35,173 nt of DNA, from NCBI GenBank assembly GCA_021776055.1, contig JAJFGP010000041.1:1-35173 (forward strand). The letters run 5' to 3'. Shown here in pieces: positions 15,717-22,313 of this stretch (within the stretch, counting starts at the first letter, position 1; every line of letters begins with the position of its first letter). The notes beneath the pieces are model-generated. The model saw only the letters and a list, made by a program, of their open reading frames with translations. It was not told the DNA's origin and did not search any database. Source of the stretch: Kiloniellaceae bacterium (GTDB taxonomy: Bacteria > Pseudomonadota > Alphaproteobacteria > Kiloniellales > J153). Made by a program: the position numbers and the translations under genes.

Positions 15717-16460
15717 ATGGGCGGCTTGGAAATTGGTATCGCAGGCGCTTTCGGGGCCGGCATTCTTTCGTTTCTTTCACCGTGCGTTCTGCCCCTGGTG
15801 CCGCCGTATCTTGCCTTTATCGGCGGCCTAACCCTTGACCAGTTAGCCGAGGAGCAAGTGGCCGGTGCGGCGGTCGGGCGGCGCGTCTTCGCGGCAGCGG
15901 TCGCCTTTGTTCTGGGCTTTACCACGGTCTTTGTCGTACTGGGGATCACCGCCTCGGCGATCGGACAGGTGGTGGCCAGTAACTTCGACCTGCTGGGCCA
16001 GATCGCCGGTGTCATCATCATCGTCATGGGCCTGCATTTCTTGGGCATCCTGCGCTTGAGCATGCTCTACCGGGAGGCTCGGTTTCACGTGAACAGCCGG
16101 CCCGTCGGATTGCTTGGTGCCTATTTGGTCGGCCTTGCGTTTGCTTTCGGCTGGACGCCGTGCGTTGGTCCGGTTTTAGCCACCGTTCTCATGGTTGCCG
16201 GGGCCGAGGACTCGGCCATGTACGGCGGCAGCCTGCTCGCGGCCTATGCGCTGGGTATTGGGGTGCCGTTCTTGGCTGCCGCCCTGGCGGCGCGGCCGTT
16301 CATGAATTTCATGGCCCGGTTTCGCCGCGTGCAGGGGCACGTGGAGAAAGTCATGGGTGGTTTGCTGGTGGTCACCGGTGTGCTCTTCCTCACCGGTTCC
16401 ATGTCCGAAATGGCCTACTGGATTCTAGAGGCTTTTCCCAGCCTGGGCCGCATTGGCTAG
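15717..16460 (+). CDS. soxV: SoxV: CcdA-type membrane thiol-electron transporter
   Basis: The 247-residue protein with six predicted membrane helices belongs to the CcdA/DsbD-beta family. The two redox cysteines are Cys23 in LSPCVLPLVPPYLAFIGG and Cys149 in GWTPCVGPVLATVL. It carries reducing equivalents from cytoplasmic thioredoxin to periplasmic thioredoxins, here SoxW and SoxS. Its stop codon lies three bases before the palindromic element at 16464-16733. Confidence 0.93.
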   Translation: MGGLEIGIAGAFGAGILSFLSPCVLPLVPPYLAFIGGLTLDQLAEEQVAGAAVGRRVFAAAVAFVLGFTTVFVVLGITASAIGQVVASNFDLLGQIAGVIIIVMGLHFLGILRLSMLYREARFHVNSRPVGLLGAYLVGLAFAFGWTPCVGPVLATVLMVAGAEDSAMYGGSLLAAYALGIGVPFLAAALAARPFMNFMARFRRVQGHVEKVMGGLLVVTGVLFLTGSMSEMAYWILEAFPSLGRIG

Positions 16461-16463
16461 GGC

Positions 16464-16733
16464 CTAGTGGATAGAATCCAACATATGATGCCCATACGAT
16501 CCCGTATCCCGGTTTCTCGGCAGGAGAAGGCCCGTAGGCGATGCCAAAGCATCGTCGAGGGTTTTCGACGCCCCGAGAAGCCGGGATACGGGACCCGAAG
16601 GGCGGCTTCCCGAGCTCACCGGCCGCGTTGCACGACGCTTGTGATGCTCCAGCATCACGGCGCATCGCGCGCCTCGCCGGGTGAGCTCGGGAAGCCGTCG
16701 TATGGGCATCATATGTTGGATTCTATCCACTAG
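16464..16733. mobile_element. MITE-like palindromic element with 36-bp perfect terminal inverted repeats
   Basis: Bases 16464-16499 and 16698-16733 are perfect 36-base inverted repeats, each ending in CTAG at the outer edge. The outer CTAG may be a 4-bp target duplication, leaving 32-bp repeats. The interior holds two more long stems, 16501-16520 with 16573-16592 (20 bp, one mismatch) and 16603-16620 with 16680-16697 (18 bp). These are capped by small hairpins at 16539-16554 and 16641-16658. The whole 270 bases can fold as a three-way junction. There is no transposase. It lies exactly between convergent soxV and the next gene, whose TAG stop lies in the element's terminal CTAG. Confidence 0.85.
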
Positions 16734-17458
16734 CCGAAGCGCAAAAAGAGAATCTGCTCGAACGAGCGTAATTCGCGCAAGGTATTGATCAATAGATGTT
16801 GGTCGCGTTCATCCAGGGCCCGCCAGATGCGCTTAATGCCTTCTTCCGATCCGTCGAGCAGACGAATGAACGCCGCATCCTCGCGCACCGCCGCCGGCGC
16901 TTGGTCCCGGCAGCGGTCGAACATATAGCCAAGCACGGCGGTCTTCGCGGCGATGTCGCGCGCGATATCGGCGGAGGCAAGATCCGGCTCGCCCCGGCGG
17001 TACGCCCACAACGCCGCCATGGCCGCCGAGACATCGTTGATCCGGTCGGAAAAGACCGTAACACCGTTGCGCCGGCGCAGCTCGGCCAATTCGTCGCGGA
17101 TCGGGGCGATGGCCTCGAGCCCCGCCTCGACCTGCCCGGCATCGATGGCGGCGAGGGCTTGGTTTATTCGAGCGCCAATACCAGCCAGGGTGGTCGCCCA
17201 GGCCGGATCGTCGGCGAAGGCATCGGGTGCGGCTTGCGCGTACCGGACAGTTACGTCGCGCCACTTGGCCGCCATGTCATCCAGCTCGAACGCGGCCAAT
17301 GCCACATTCCCGGTGCGCAGGTAACTGATCGCGCCGCGATAGGGCGCATACGCCGCCGCCACCGCGCCGTTGAAGTCCGCCAACTCCCCCGCGCGCGCCG
17401 CGCTGGGGGCCGCCAACAGGCTTGCAATGAGAATAAGTCGCCGACCCCAAGCGCGCAT
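16730..17458 (-). CDS. Exported helical protein of unknown function, internal duplication, sox-linked
   Basis: I do not recognise this family. The 242-residue product has a signal peptide (about 1-24, AAPSAARAG) and an all-helical mature part with no cysteine motif of a heme. The mature protein looks like two repeats of about 105 residues. AYAPYRGAISYLRTGNVALAA resembles AAMAALWAYRRGEPDLASADI, and INQALAAIDAGQVEAGLEAI resembles IKRIWRALDERDQHLLINTL. This suggests a tandem four-helix-bundle arrangement. The ATG at 17458 is preferred because GAGAGGGA lies upstream of it; ATG 17482 lacks a binding site. The stop codon falls in the edge of the palindromic element. It is divergent from soxW across operator C. 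Confidence 0.75.
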   Translation of the reverse strand: MRAWGRRLILIASLLAAPSAARAGELADFNGAVAAAYAPYRGAISYLRTGNVALAAFELDDMAAKWRDVTVRYAQAAPDAFADDPAWATTLAGIGARINQALAAIDAGQVEAGLEAIAPIRDELAELRRRNGVTVFSDRINDVSAAMAALWAYRRGEPDLASADIARDIAAKTAVLGYMFDRCRDQAPAAVREDAAFIRLLDGSEEGIKRIWRALDERDQHLLINTLRELRSFEQILFLRFG

Positions 17459-17480
17459 AGAAAACCGTCCCTCTCTAGGC

Positions 17481-17520
17481 ATTCAGACGAAGTTATGATA
17501 ACATGCGAATACGAGAATAT
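17481..17520. promoter_or_regulatory. Candidate SoxR operator C, between unknown exported gene and soxW
   Basis: An AT-rich stretch contains ATTC, then TTATGATAA and CGAATACGAGAATAT. The ATTC-to-CGAAT offset is 25 bases, close to the 26 of operators B and D. The match is weaker than in those two. It lies between the divergent exported protein gene and soxW. Confidence 0.45.
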
Positions 17521-17578
17521 AACCGATGAAGAGACGGTCGGCCACGATTGGCGCGGCGGAATTTTTGGGGTTGGAGCC

Positions 17579-18148
17579 ATGGCGACGCGGCGAAATTTCA
17601 TGATGGTTTGTGCCGGTGCGGTGGCCGCGCTGACCGGCTGGCCGGCGCGCGCGGCGGTGCTCACGGATGACGGCCTGTATTCCGAGGAATGGTTCCTGGA
17701 GAGCTTCCTGGACCTGGCCGAGGATCTGCGGGAGGCCACGAGCCAAGGCAAGCGCTTCGCAATCATGTGGGAACAGCGGGGTTGTCCCTATTGTCAGGAG
17801 ACGCACCTGGTCAACTTCGCCCAGCCGGACATCAACAGCTTCGTGCGCGAGAACTTCGTGATCCTGCAACTCAATATGTTCGGCTCACGCAAGGTCACCG
17901 ACTTCGACGGTGAGGAGCTGGAGGAGCGTGACCTGGCGCGCAAGTACAGCGTGCGCTTTTCGCCGACCATTCAATTTTTCCCCGACGATCCCACCGCCCT
18001 GGAGGGCAAGACGGGCCAGGAGGCCGAGGTGGTGCGAATCCCCGGTTACCTGCAGCCGCCGCATTTCCTGGCCATGTTCAAGTTCGTCCGCGAAGAGGCG
18101 TATCAGAGCACATCCTTGCGGGATTATTTGAAGCAGGCGGTTCGCTAG
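17579..18148 (+). CDS. soxW: SoxW: periplasmic thioredoxin
   Basis: The 189-residue protein has a leader (ATRRNFMMVCAGAVAALTG, Tat-like, ending ARA) and a thioredoxin-fold domain with the active site WEQRGCPYCQETH (Cys69, Cys72). A cis-proline region RFSPTIQFFPDD follows. SoxW is the thioredoxin partner of SoxV in known sox clusters. The frame is open far upstream, but that part overlaps the opposite-strand gene and lacks a start signal; the ATG at 17579 gives a proper leader. Confidence 0.88.
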   Translation: MATRRNFMMVCAGAVAALTGWPARAAVLTDDGLYSEEWFLESFLDLAEDLREATSQGKRFAIMWEQRGCPYCQETHLVNFAQPDINSFVRENFVILQLNMFGSRKVTDFDGEELEERDLARKYSVRFSPTIQFFPDDPTALEGKTGQEAEVVRIPGYLQPPHFLAMFKFVREEAYQSTSLRDYLKQAVR

Positions 18149-18156
18149 GGGTAAAA

Positions 18157-18196
18157 TCATATTCAAACTTGATATAATATAAGAAACGAATATGAT
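18157..18196. promoter_or_regulatory. Candidate SoxR operator D, upstream of soxC
   Basis: The site reads ATCATATTC, then CTTGATAT, eleven bases, then CGAATATGAT. Elements and spacing from ATTC onward equal those of operator B, and ATCATATTC is close to the reverse complement of the closing CGAATATGAT. It lies 42 bases upstream of the soxC start and gives soxCD its own promoter region. Confidence 0.7.
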
Positions 18197-18237
18197 TTAT
18201 CGGCATTCTGGATGCCAACCCAATCGACGGGGGCGTA

Positions 18238-19539
18238 ATGTCGCGTGAAACACCAAAAACAGGGCCGGGGAAAACGGGGACTCGCGTAGACCGGCGGGCG
18301 TTCATGCGCGGTAGCGCAGCTTTGGCGAGTGGATTGGCAGCGGGTGCCGCCGGTGGACGAATTGTCCGCGCCGACAGTGCCGCCGGCCAGCCACCGAATG
18401 TGCCCGACTGGTCGCGCTATCTCGGGTCCGGCGTCGATGCGGCGCCTTATGGCGCGCCCTCGCCGTATGAGAGCGAGGTGGTTCGCCGCAACGTTCCGTG
18501 GCTGACCGCGACCCCGGAATCATCGGTGAATTTCACGCCGCTACAGGACCTGCACGGCTTTGTCACGCCGAACGGTCTGTGTTTCGAGCGGCACCATGGC
18601 GGTGTCGCCGAGGTCGACCCGGCCGATCACAGGCTGGTCATTCACGGCTTGGTCGAAAAGCCGCTTGTTTTCACCGTGGACGACATCCGGCGCTTCCCAC
18701 CGGTTAGCCGCTTCTACTTCTTGGAGTGCGCCGCCAACGGCGGCATGGAGTGGCACGGGGCGCAACTCAATAGCTGTCAGTACACCCACGGCATGGTTCA
18801 TTGCGTGCAATGGACGGGCGTGCCGCTGAAGACCCTGCTGGCGGAAGCGGGCCTCAAGCCGAAGGCTAAATGGCTGTTGGCCGAGGGTGCCGATGCCGCC
18901 GGCATGACCCGCTCGGTGCCCTTGGATAAAGCGTTGGATGATTGCCTGGTCGCCTACTCGCAGAACGGCGAGCGCCTGCGGCCAGAGCAAGGCTATCCTT
19001 TACGCCTGCTGGTGCCCGGCTGGGAAGGCAACATGTGGATCAAGTGGCTGCGCCGCATTGAGGTCGGCGATATGCCCTGGCACACGCGCGAGGAAACCTC
19101 GAAGTACACGGACGTGATGGCCGACGGTAAGGCACGGCAATTCACCTGGGCGATGGACGCCAAGTCGGTGATTACCGATCCGTGCCCGGAAAAGCCCATG
19201 CGGCGCCAGGGCTATCACCCGATTACCGGCCTTGCCTGGTCCGGCCGCGGGGCCATCAAGCGCGTGGATGTCTCCGTGGACGGCGGCAAGAACTGGCACA
19301 CGGCGCGCTTGGATACCCCGGTTCTCTCTAAGTGCCTGACCCGGTTTTATCTGGATTGGAATTGGAGCGGCGAGGAGGTCTTGCTGGAAAGCCGCGCTAT
19401 GGACGAGACCGGCTACGTGCAGCCGTCCATCGTCGAGTTGCGCAAGGTGCGCGGCGAAAATTCCATCTACCACAACAATTCAATTCAGACGTGGTTGGTG
19501 AACGCCAGCGGCGAGGTCGAGAATGTTCAAATCTCATAG
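18238..19539 (+). CDS. soxC: SoxC: sulfane dehydrogenase molybdenum subunit
   Basis: The 433-residue protein has a twin-arginine leader (RVDRRAFMRGSAALASG; Arg19, Arg20) and the sulfite-oxidase-type molybdopterin domain. The predicted Mo-ligand cysteine is Cys164 in FYFLECAANGGMEWHG. A C-terminal dimerisation domain is recognisable in WSGRGAIKRVDVSVDGGKNWHTARL. With SoxD it oxidises the sulfane sulfur left on SoxY, a six-electron step that gives complete thiosulfate oxidation. The gene overlaps soxD by 17 bases. Confidence 0.96.
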   Translation: MSRETPKTGPGKTGTRVDRRAFMRGSAALASGLAAGAAGGRIVRADSAAGQPPNVPDWSRYLGSGVDAAPYGAPSPYESEVVRRNVPWLTATPESSVNFTPLQDLHGFVTPNGLCFERHHGGVAEVDPADHRLVIHGLVEKPLVFTVDDIRRFPPVSRFYFLECAANGGMEWHGAQLNSCQYTHGMVHCVQWTGVPLKTLLAEAGLKPKAKWLLAEGADAAGMTRSVPLDKALDDCLVAYSQNGERLRPEQGYPLRLLVPGWEGNMWIKWLRRIEVGDMPWHTREETSKYTDVMADGKARQFTWAMDAKSVITDPCPEKPMRRQGYHPITGLAWSGRGAIKRVDVSVDGGKNWHTARLDTPVLSKCLTRFYLDWNWSGEEVLLESRAMDETGYVQPSIVELRKVRGENSIYHNNSIQTWLVNASGEVENVQIS

Positions 19540-20167
19540 GGCGGTAGTGTTCGCCGGTGCGCTCGCGGTGGCTGTGGTGGCGTCCGCGGCTGCTATGGGT
19601 GGCGAGCGCTACGGCCTTGGCCAGACGGCCAGTCCGGAACTGATCGCCGGCTGGGATATCGACGTGCGGCCGGACGGGCAAGGCTTGCCAACGGGCCAAG
19701 GCACGGCGGCCGGTGGAGAAACTATTTTCGTGGAACAGTGTGCTTCCTGTCACGGGGAGTTCGGCGAGGCGGTCGGCCGCTATCCGGTGCTTATCGGGGG
19801 TGGCGATAGCTTGGCCTCGCCCGATCCGGTCAAGACCGTGGGCAGTTATTGGCCCTATGCCTCGACCCTATGGGACTATATCCACCGGGCGATGCCATTC
19901 GGCGACGCGCAATCGCTCAGCGTCGACGAGACCTATGCGATCACCGCCTACGTGCTCTATCTGAACGATCTGGTGGCCGAGGACTTCGTGCTCGATCGCA
20001 ACAGTTTGCCAAAGGTCGTGATGCCCAACCGCGACGGCTTTATCGCCGAGGACCCGCGCCCCGATACGCCCGCCGCCGAACCGTGTGTGAGCGACTGCAA
20101 GACCGAGGCCAAGGTCATGTTCAAGGCCAAGCGCCTGGATGTCACCCCCGAGCGCGAGAGCGACTAA
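19523..20167 (+). CDS. soxD: SoxD: c-type cytochrome subunit, single-heme form
   Basis: The 214-residue protein has a signal peptide (about 1-24) and one heme motif, CASCH at residues 73-77. Met124 in HRAMPFGDAQ is a likely axial ligand. It matches the N-terminal cytochrome domain of SoxD (WDIDVRPDGQGLP...GRYPVLIGG). The longer Paracoccus-type SoxD carries a second heme domain that is missing here. The C-terminus instead has a short tail with a CVSDC cysteine pair (188, 192) that lacks the heme-binding His. The start overlaps the end of soxC, so translation is coupled. Confidence 0.92.
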   Translation: MFKSHRAVVFAGALAVAVVASAAAMGGERYGLGQTASPELIAGWDIDVRPDGQGLPTGQGTAAGGETIFVEQCASCHGEFGEAVGRYPVLIGGGDSLASPDPVKTVGSYWPYASTLWDYIHRAMPFGDAQSLSVDETYAITAYVLYLNDLVAEDFVLDRNSLPKVVMPNRDGFIAEDPRPDTPAAEPCVSDCKTEAKVMFKAKRLDVTPERESD

Positions 20168-20221
20168 ATCGCGGCACGCAAGGCGCGGCCCTTTCTCACA
20201 CAATTGTGACCCCGACCCCAC

Positions 20222-20244
20222 ATTCAAATATGCGAATTTGATAT
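20222..20244. promoter_or_regulatory. Candidate SoxR operator E, upstream of the 403-residue secreted protein
   Basis: The site contains ATTC-N8-GAAT (20222-20237), the arrangement reported for SqrR-type repressors, directly followed by TTGATAT. It is 58 bases upstream of the next start codon. This links the secreted protein gene to the sox regulon independently of soxCD. Confidence 0.65.
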
Positions 20245-20302
20245 TGCGTCGCGCGCCAGGAGCGCGCGCCAGCAAGATCAATCGTAAGGGGAGGGTCGAC
20301 TA

Positions 20303-21514
20303 ATGAAGAGTTTCAAGTTGTTGGCGGTCGGGGCATTCGTTGTCGCGTCGGCGCTAGGTTCCGCCACTGCCATGGCGCACGGCATCGTCAATAAAATCGT
20401 CAACTCGCCGCTGTCCGCTGCCGGGACGGTGAATAATGCGCGCGTGGGGATCAATGTCTATCTACAACGCGCCGAGGCGCCGGGCAAGGAATTCATGGAC
20501 CCCAAGGTGGTCGGCTACGGCATCCCCGCCGGTGGTCACTTGGACGTCGAGATGGGCAACGGGTTCGAGCGCGACTGGGAGGTTGGTCTCTCGCAGGCAG
20601 CGATCATGTTGGTCACCGGGACGCCGCAACAGGGTTTGCCCGGCAAGGCGGTGGGCTATGCGGTTGGCGAGGGCGACAACGATCGCACGTTCCGCATTAC
20701 GCCGACCGGCGACAAAGGGCTGCCGGCCGAGGCGCTGGTCTCGCCGGCGCCTGGTGCCAAGGGGGATCCGATCCGCCAGCGCGGTCTCAAGGTCCTGCAC
20801 ATCGGCTTCATGCAAAGCGCGTTCTTCAATCGCGGCAAGACGGGCACGGTGACCGTGCGTATCCGCGATGCCGCGGGCAATGTGGTCGAGGAGGGAACTG
20901 GGTTAGTCAAATTCCTAACCGCTCCGGTACCGCAAATTCAGCCGACCAATTTCACCGACAAGATGCGTAACCACAACTGGCAACGGGTAAAGGCCGGCGA
21001 TGTGTTGGGCAAGACAGCGGGTACCGTGCCGATCACGCTGATGCTCTATGACAAAGCACCCGCCGGCGATGCGGCTAAGCTGCACGAATACAAGGGCGGC
21101 ATTGCCGGGGTGGGCGTGCTCTCCACCCAGCAACTCAAGGCCATGAACTATGCCAAGCCGGCGACCTTGGCGCGCTACAACGGTGGTTTGATCGTTCAGG
21201 ATACCAACGGCGATGGTGCACTAAGCCCCGATGCGGATCGCATCATCGGCGGTGTCATCGGCGCTGCCCCGGCGGGCGCCAAGGGCCAGGAGTTGCGCAG
21301 TTTGGAAAAGGACGGCAAGCCCATGCTCTCGCAAGCCAGCGAGATGGTCGTGCCCAAGCCCGGCAAGCGCTGGGGCGGCGCTATCATGCAACTGCAATTC
21401 AACGCCGGAAGTGCCGCCGGCAAATACCGCCCGACCCTGGCGCTGCTCAGCAACCCGGACGATATCGCAAGTCCCGACGGGTCGAGCTATACCTATACAA
21501 TCGTGGTGGAGTAG
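20303..21514 (+). CDS. Secreted protein of unknown function at the end of the sox island
   Basis: No named family recognised. The 403-residue product has a clear signal peptide (KSFKLLAVGAFVVASALG...) with predicted cleavage ATAMA-HG, so the mature chain would begin with histidine. The mature part looks beta-rich, with repeated strand-turn patterns such as GTVTVRIRDAAGNVVEEGTG. A loop DTNGDGALSPDADR near residue 300 matches the spacing of an EF-hand or dockerin-type calcium site. There are no cysteines in heme motifs. GGGGAGG precedes the ATG. It has its own operator-like site and follows soxD by 135 bases. A role in extracellular or periplasmic sulfur handling is only inferred from location. 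Confidence 0.8.
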   Translation: MKSFKLLAVGAFVVASALGSATAMAHGIVNKIVNSPLSAAGTVNNARVGINVYLQRAEAPGKEFMDPKVVGYGIPAGGHLDVEMGNGFERDWEVGLSQAAIMLVTGTPQQGLPGKAVGYAVGEGDNDRTFRITPTGDKGLPAEALVSPAPGAKGDPIRQRGLKVLHIGFMQSAFFNRGKTGTVTVRIRDAAGNVVEEGTGLVKFLTAPVPQIQPTNFTDKMRNHNWQRVKAGDVLGKTAGTVPITLMLYDKAPAGDAAKLHEYKGGIAGVGVLSTQQLKAMNYAKPATLARYNGGLIVQDTNGDGALSPDADRIIGGVIGAAPAGAKGQELRSLEKDGKPMLSQASEMVVPKPGKRWGGAIMQLQFNAGSAAGKYRPTLALLSNPDDIASPDGSSYTYTIVVE

Positions 21515-21553
21515 CGAGAGAAACTTACGCCAACCTAATCCGCTGTCTCCAGA

Positions 21554-21591
21554 TGCCAGCTAGGCACCAACTCCATGGCGTCTAGCTGGCA
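21554..21591. terminator. Hairpin between convergent genes
   Basis: A 10-bp perfect inverted repeat (TGCCAGCTAG / CTAGCTGGCA) with an 18-base loop lies between the secreted-protein gene and the convergent lipoprotein gene, and overlaps the stop codon of the latter. There is no T-run, so a terminator role for either strand is tentative. Confidence 0.45.
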
Positions 21592-22094
21592 GGAGGAGCG
21601 GGGATTACGATTTTTCTCATTTTCCCATCGATGCCGGAGAGCTCCACGAGAACCGTCCACCGGCGATACGTCCGGCGATAAGTCTCCAAGTTGGGAATCT
21701 TGATCACCGCGGCGACGCTGACGAACTCGCTGCGCCGGTCCGTGGGTGGGATGATACTGAAATTGTCCGGTACCTGGCCGCTGTTGCCGCTGCCGCGCAG
21801 CCCCGGCAGTGTTGCGTAGGAATACGGTTGTCGGGATACCAGTTGCTGATCCGGCTTCGGCGTAAAACTTTGCCCATCGGGTGAGACCAGCTCAATAGAC
21901 TCCACCATCTGGGAGCTTCGGTCTCGGGCGTCCAAGGTCACGAGAATTTTCACGGCCGGCGCGGGCGCTAGAATAACCGATGCACCCACGTAGGGGTCGC
22001 GAACCTTGTCTGTGCCAGACAGCAGCCCGCATCCGCCAAGAACGGTTAGCGCCAATAGAACCAGCGATTTCTGACAAACGACGTATTTTCTCAC
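21582..22094 (-). CDS. Predicted lipoprotein of unknown function
   Basis: The 170-residue product starts at GTG, with AGGAT about ten bases upstream. It has a lipoprotein signal peptide with lipobox LGGC (ALTVLGGCGLLSG). The mature part is beta-strand rich (VKILVTLDARDRSSQMVESIELVSPDGQ, then RTYRRWTVLVELSG) and has no recognised domain. It is convergent to the secreted-protein gene and not obviously part of the sox unit. Function unknown. The 219 bases between it and the next gene hold no recognised element. Confidence 0.7.
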   Translation of the reverse strand: MRKYVVCQKSLVLLALTVLGGCGLLSGTDKVRDPYVGASVILAPAPAVKILVTLDARDRSSQMVESIELVSPDGQSFTPKPDQQLVSRQPYSYATLPGLRGSGNSGQVPDNFSIIPPTDRRSEFVSVAAVIKIPNLETYRRTYRRWTVLVELSGIDGKMRKIVIPAPPAS

Positions 22095-22313
22095 AATGAA
22101 CCGATCCTGTTAGGGAATCTCCAATTCAACAGGATATCAAAACGGTCTCTGTATTTCTCGTTGAAAAAGACAATATCCACAACAGGCTCCGCCGATTATT
22201 GCCGCAACTTCGACAGGACTTTTCTTTTGCAATTCGGCCAACGGTAAGCGAATCCTGAGCATCACCGACATCTGGTGGTATCGGAAATTTTATGGGAAAT
22301 GGGAGAATCGAGC

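Noticed and set aside
16464-16733. Two 88-residue open frames, one per strand, both starting MDRIQHMMPIR
   Set aside because: They are mirror copies created by the terminal inverted repeats of the palindromic element, with no domain and no ribosome binding site.
16796-17578. Long plus-strand open frame running into soxW
   Set aside because: It overlaps the opposite-strand exported-protein gene, shows no conserved sequence, and soxW has its own good leader start at 17579.
20199-20208. Short palindrome CACAATTGTG after soxD
   Set aside because: Ten bases of symmetry alone is weak and no family of sites fits well.
22095-22313. Possible SAM-responsive riboswitch before the PLP enzyme
   Set aside because: No SAM-II or related conserved segment was recognised in these 219 bases.
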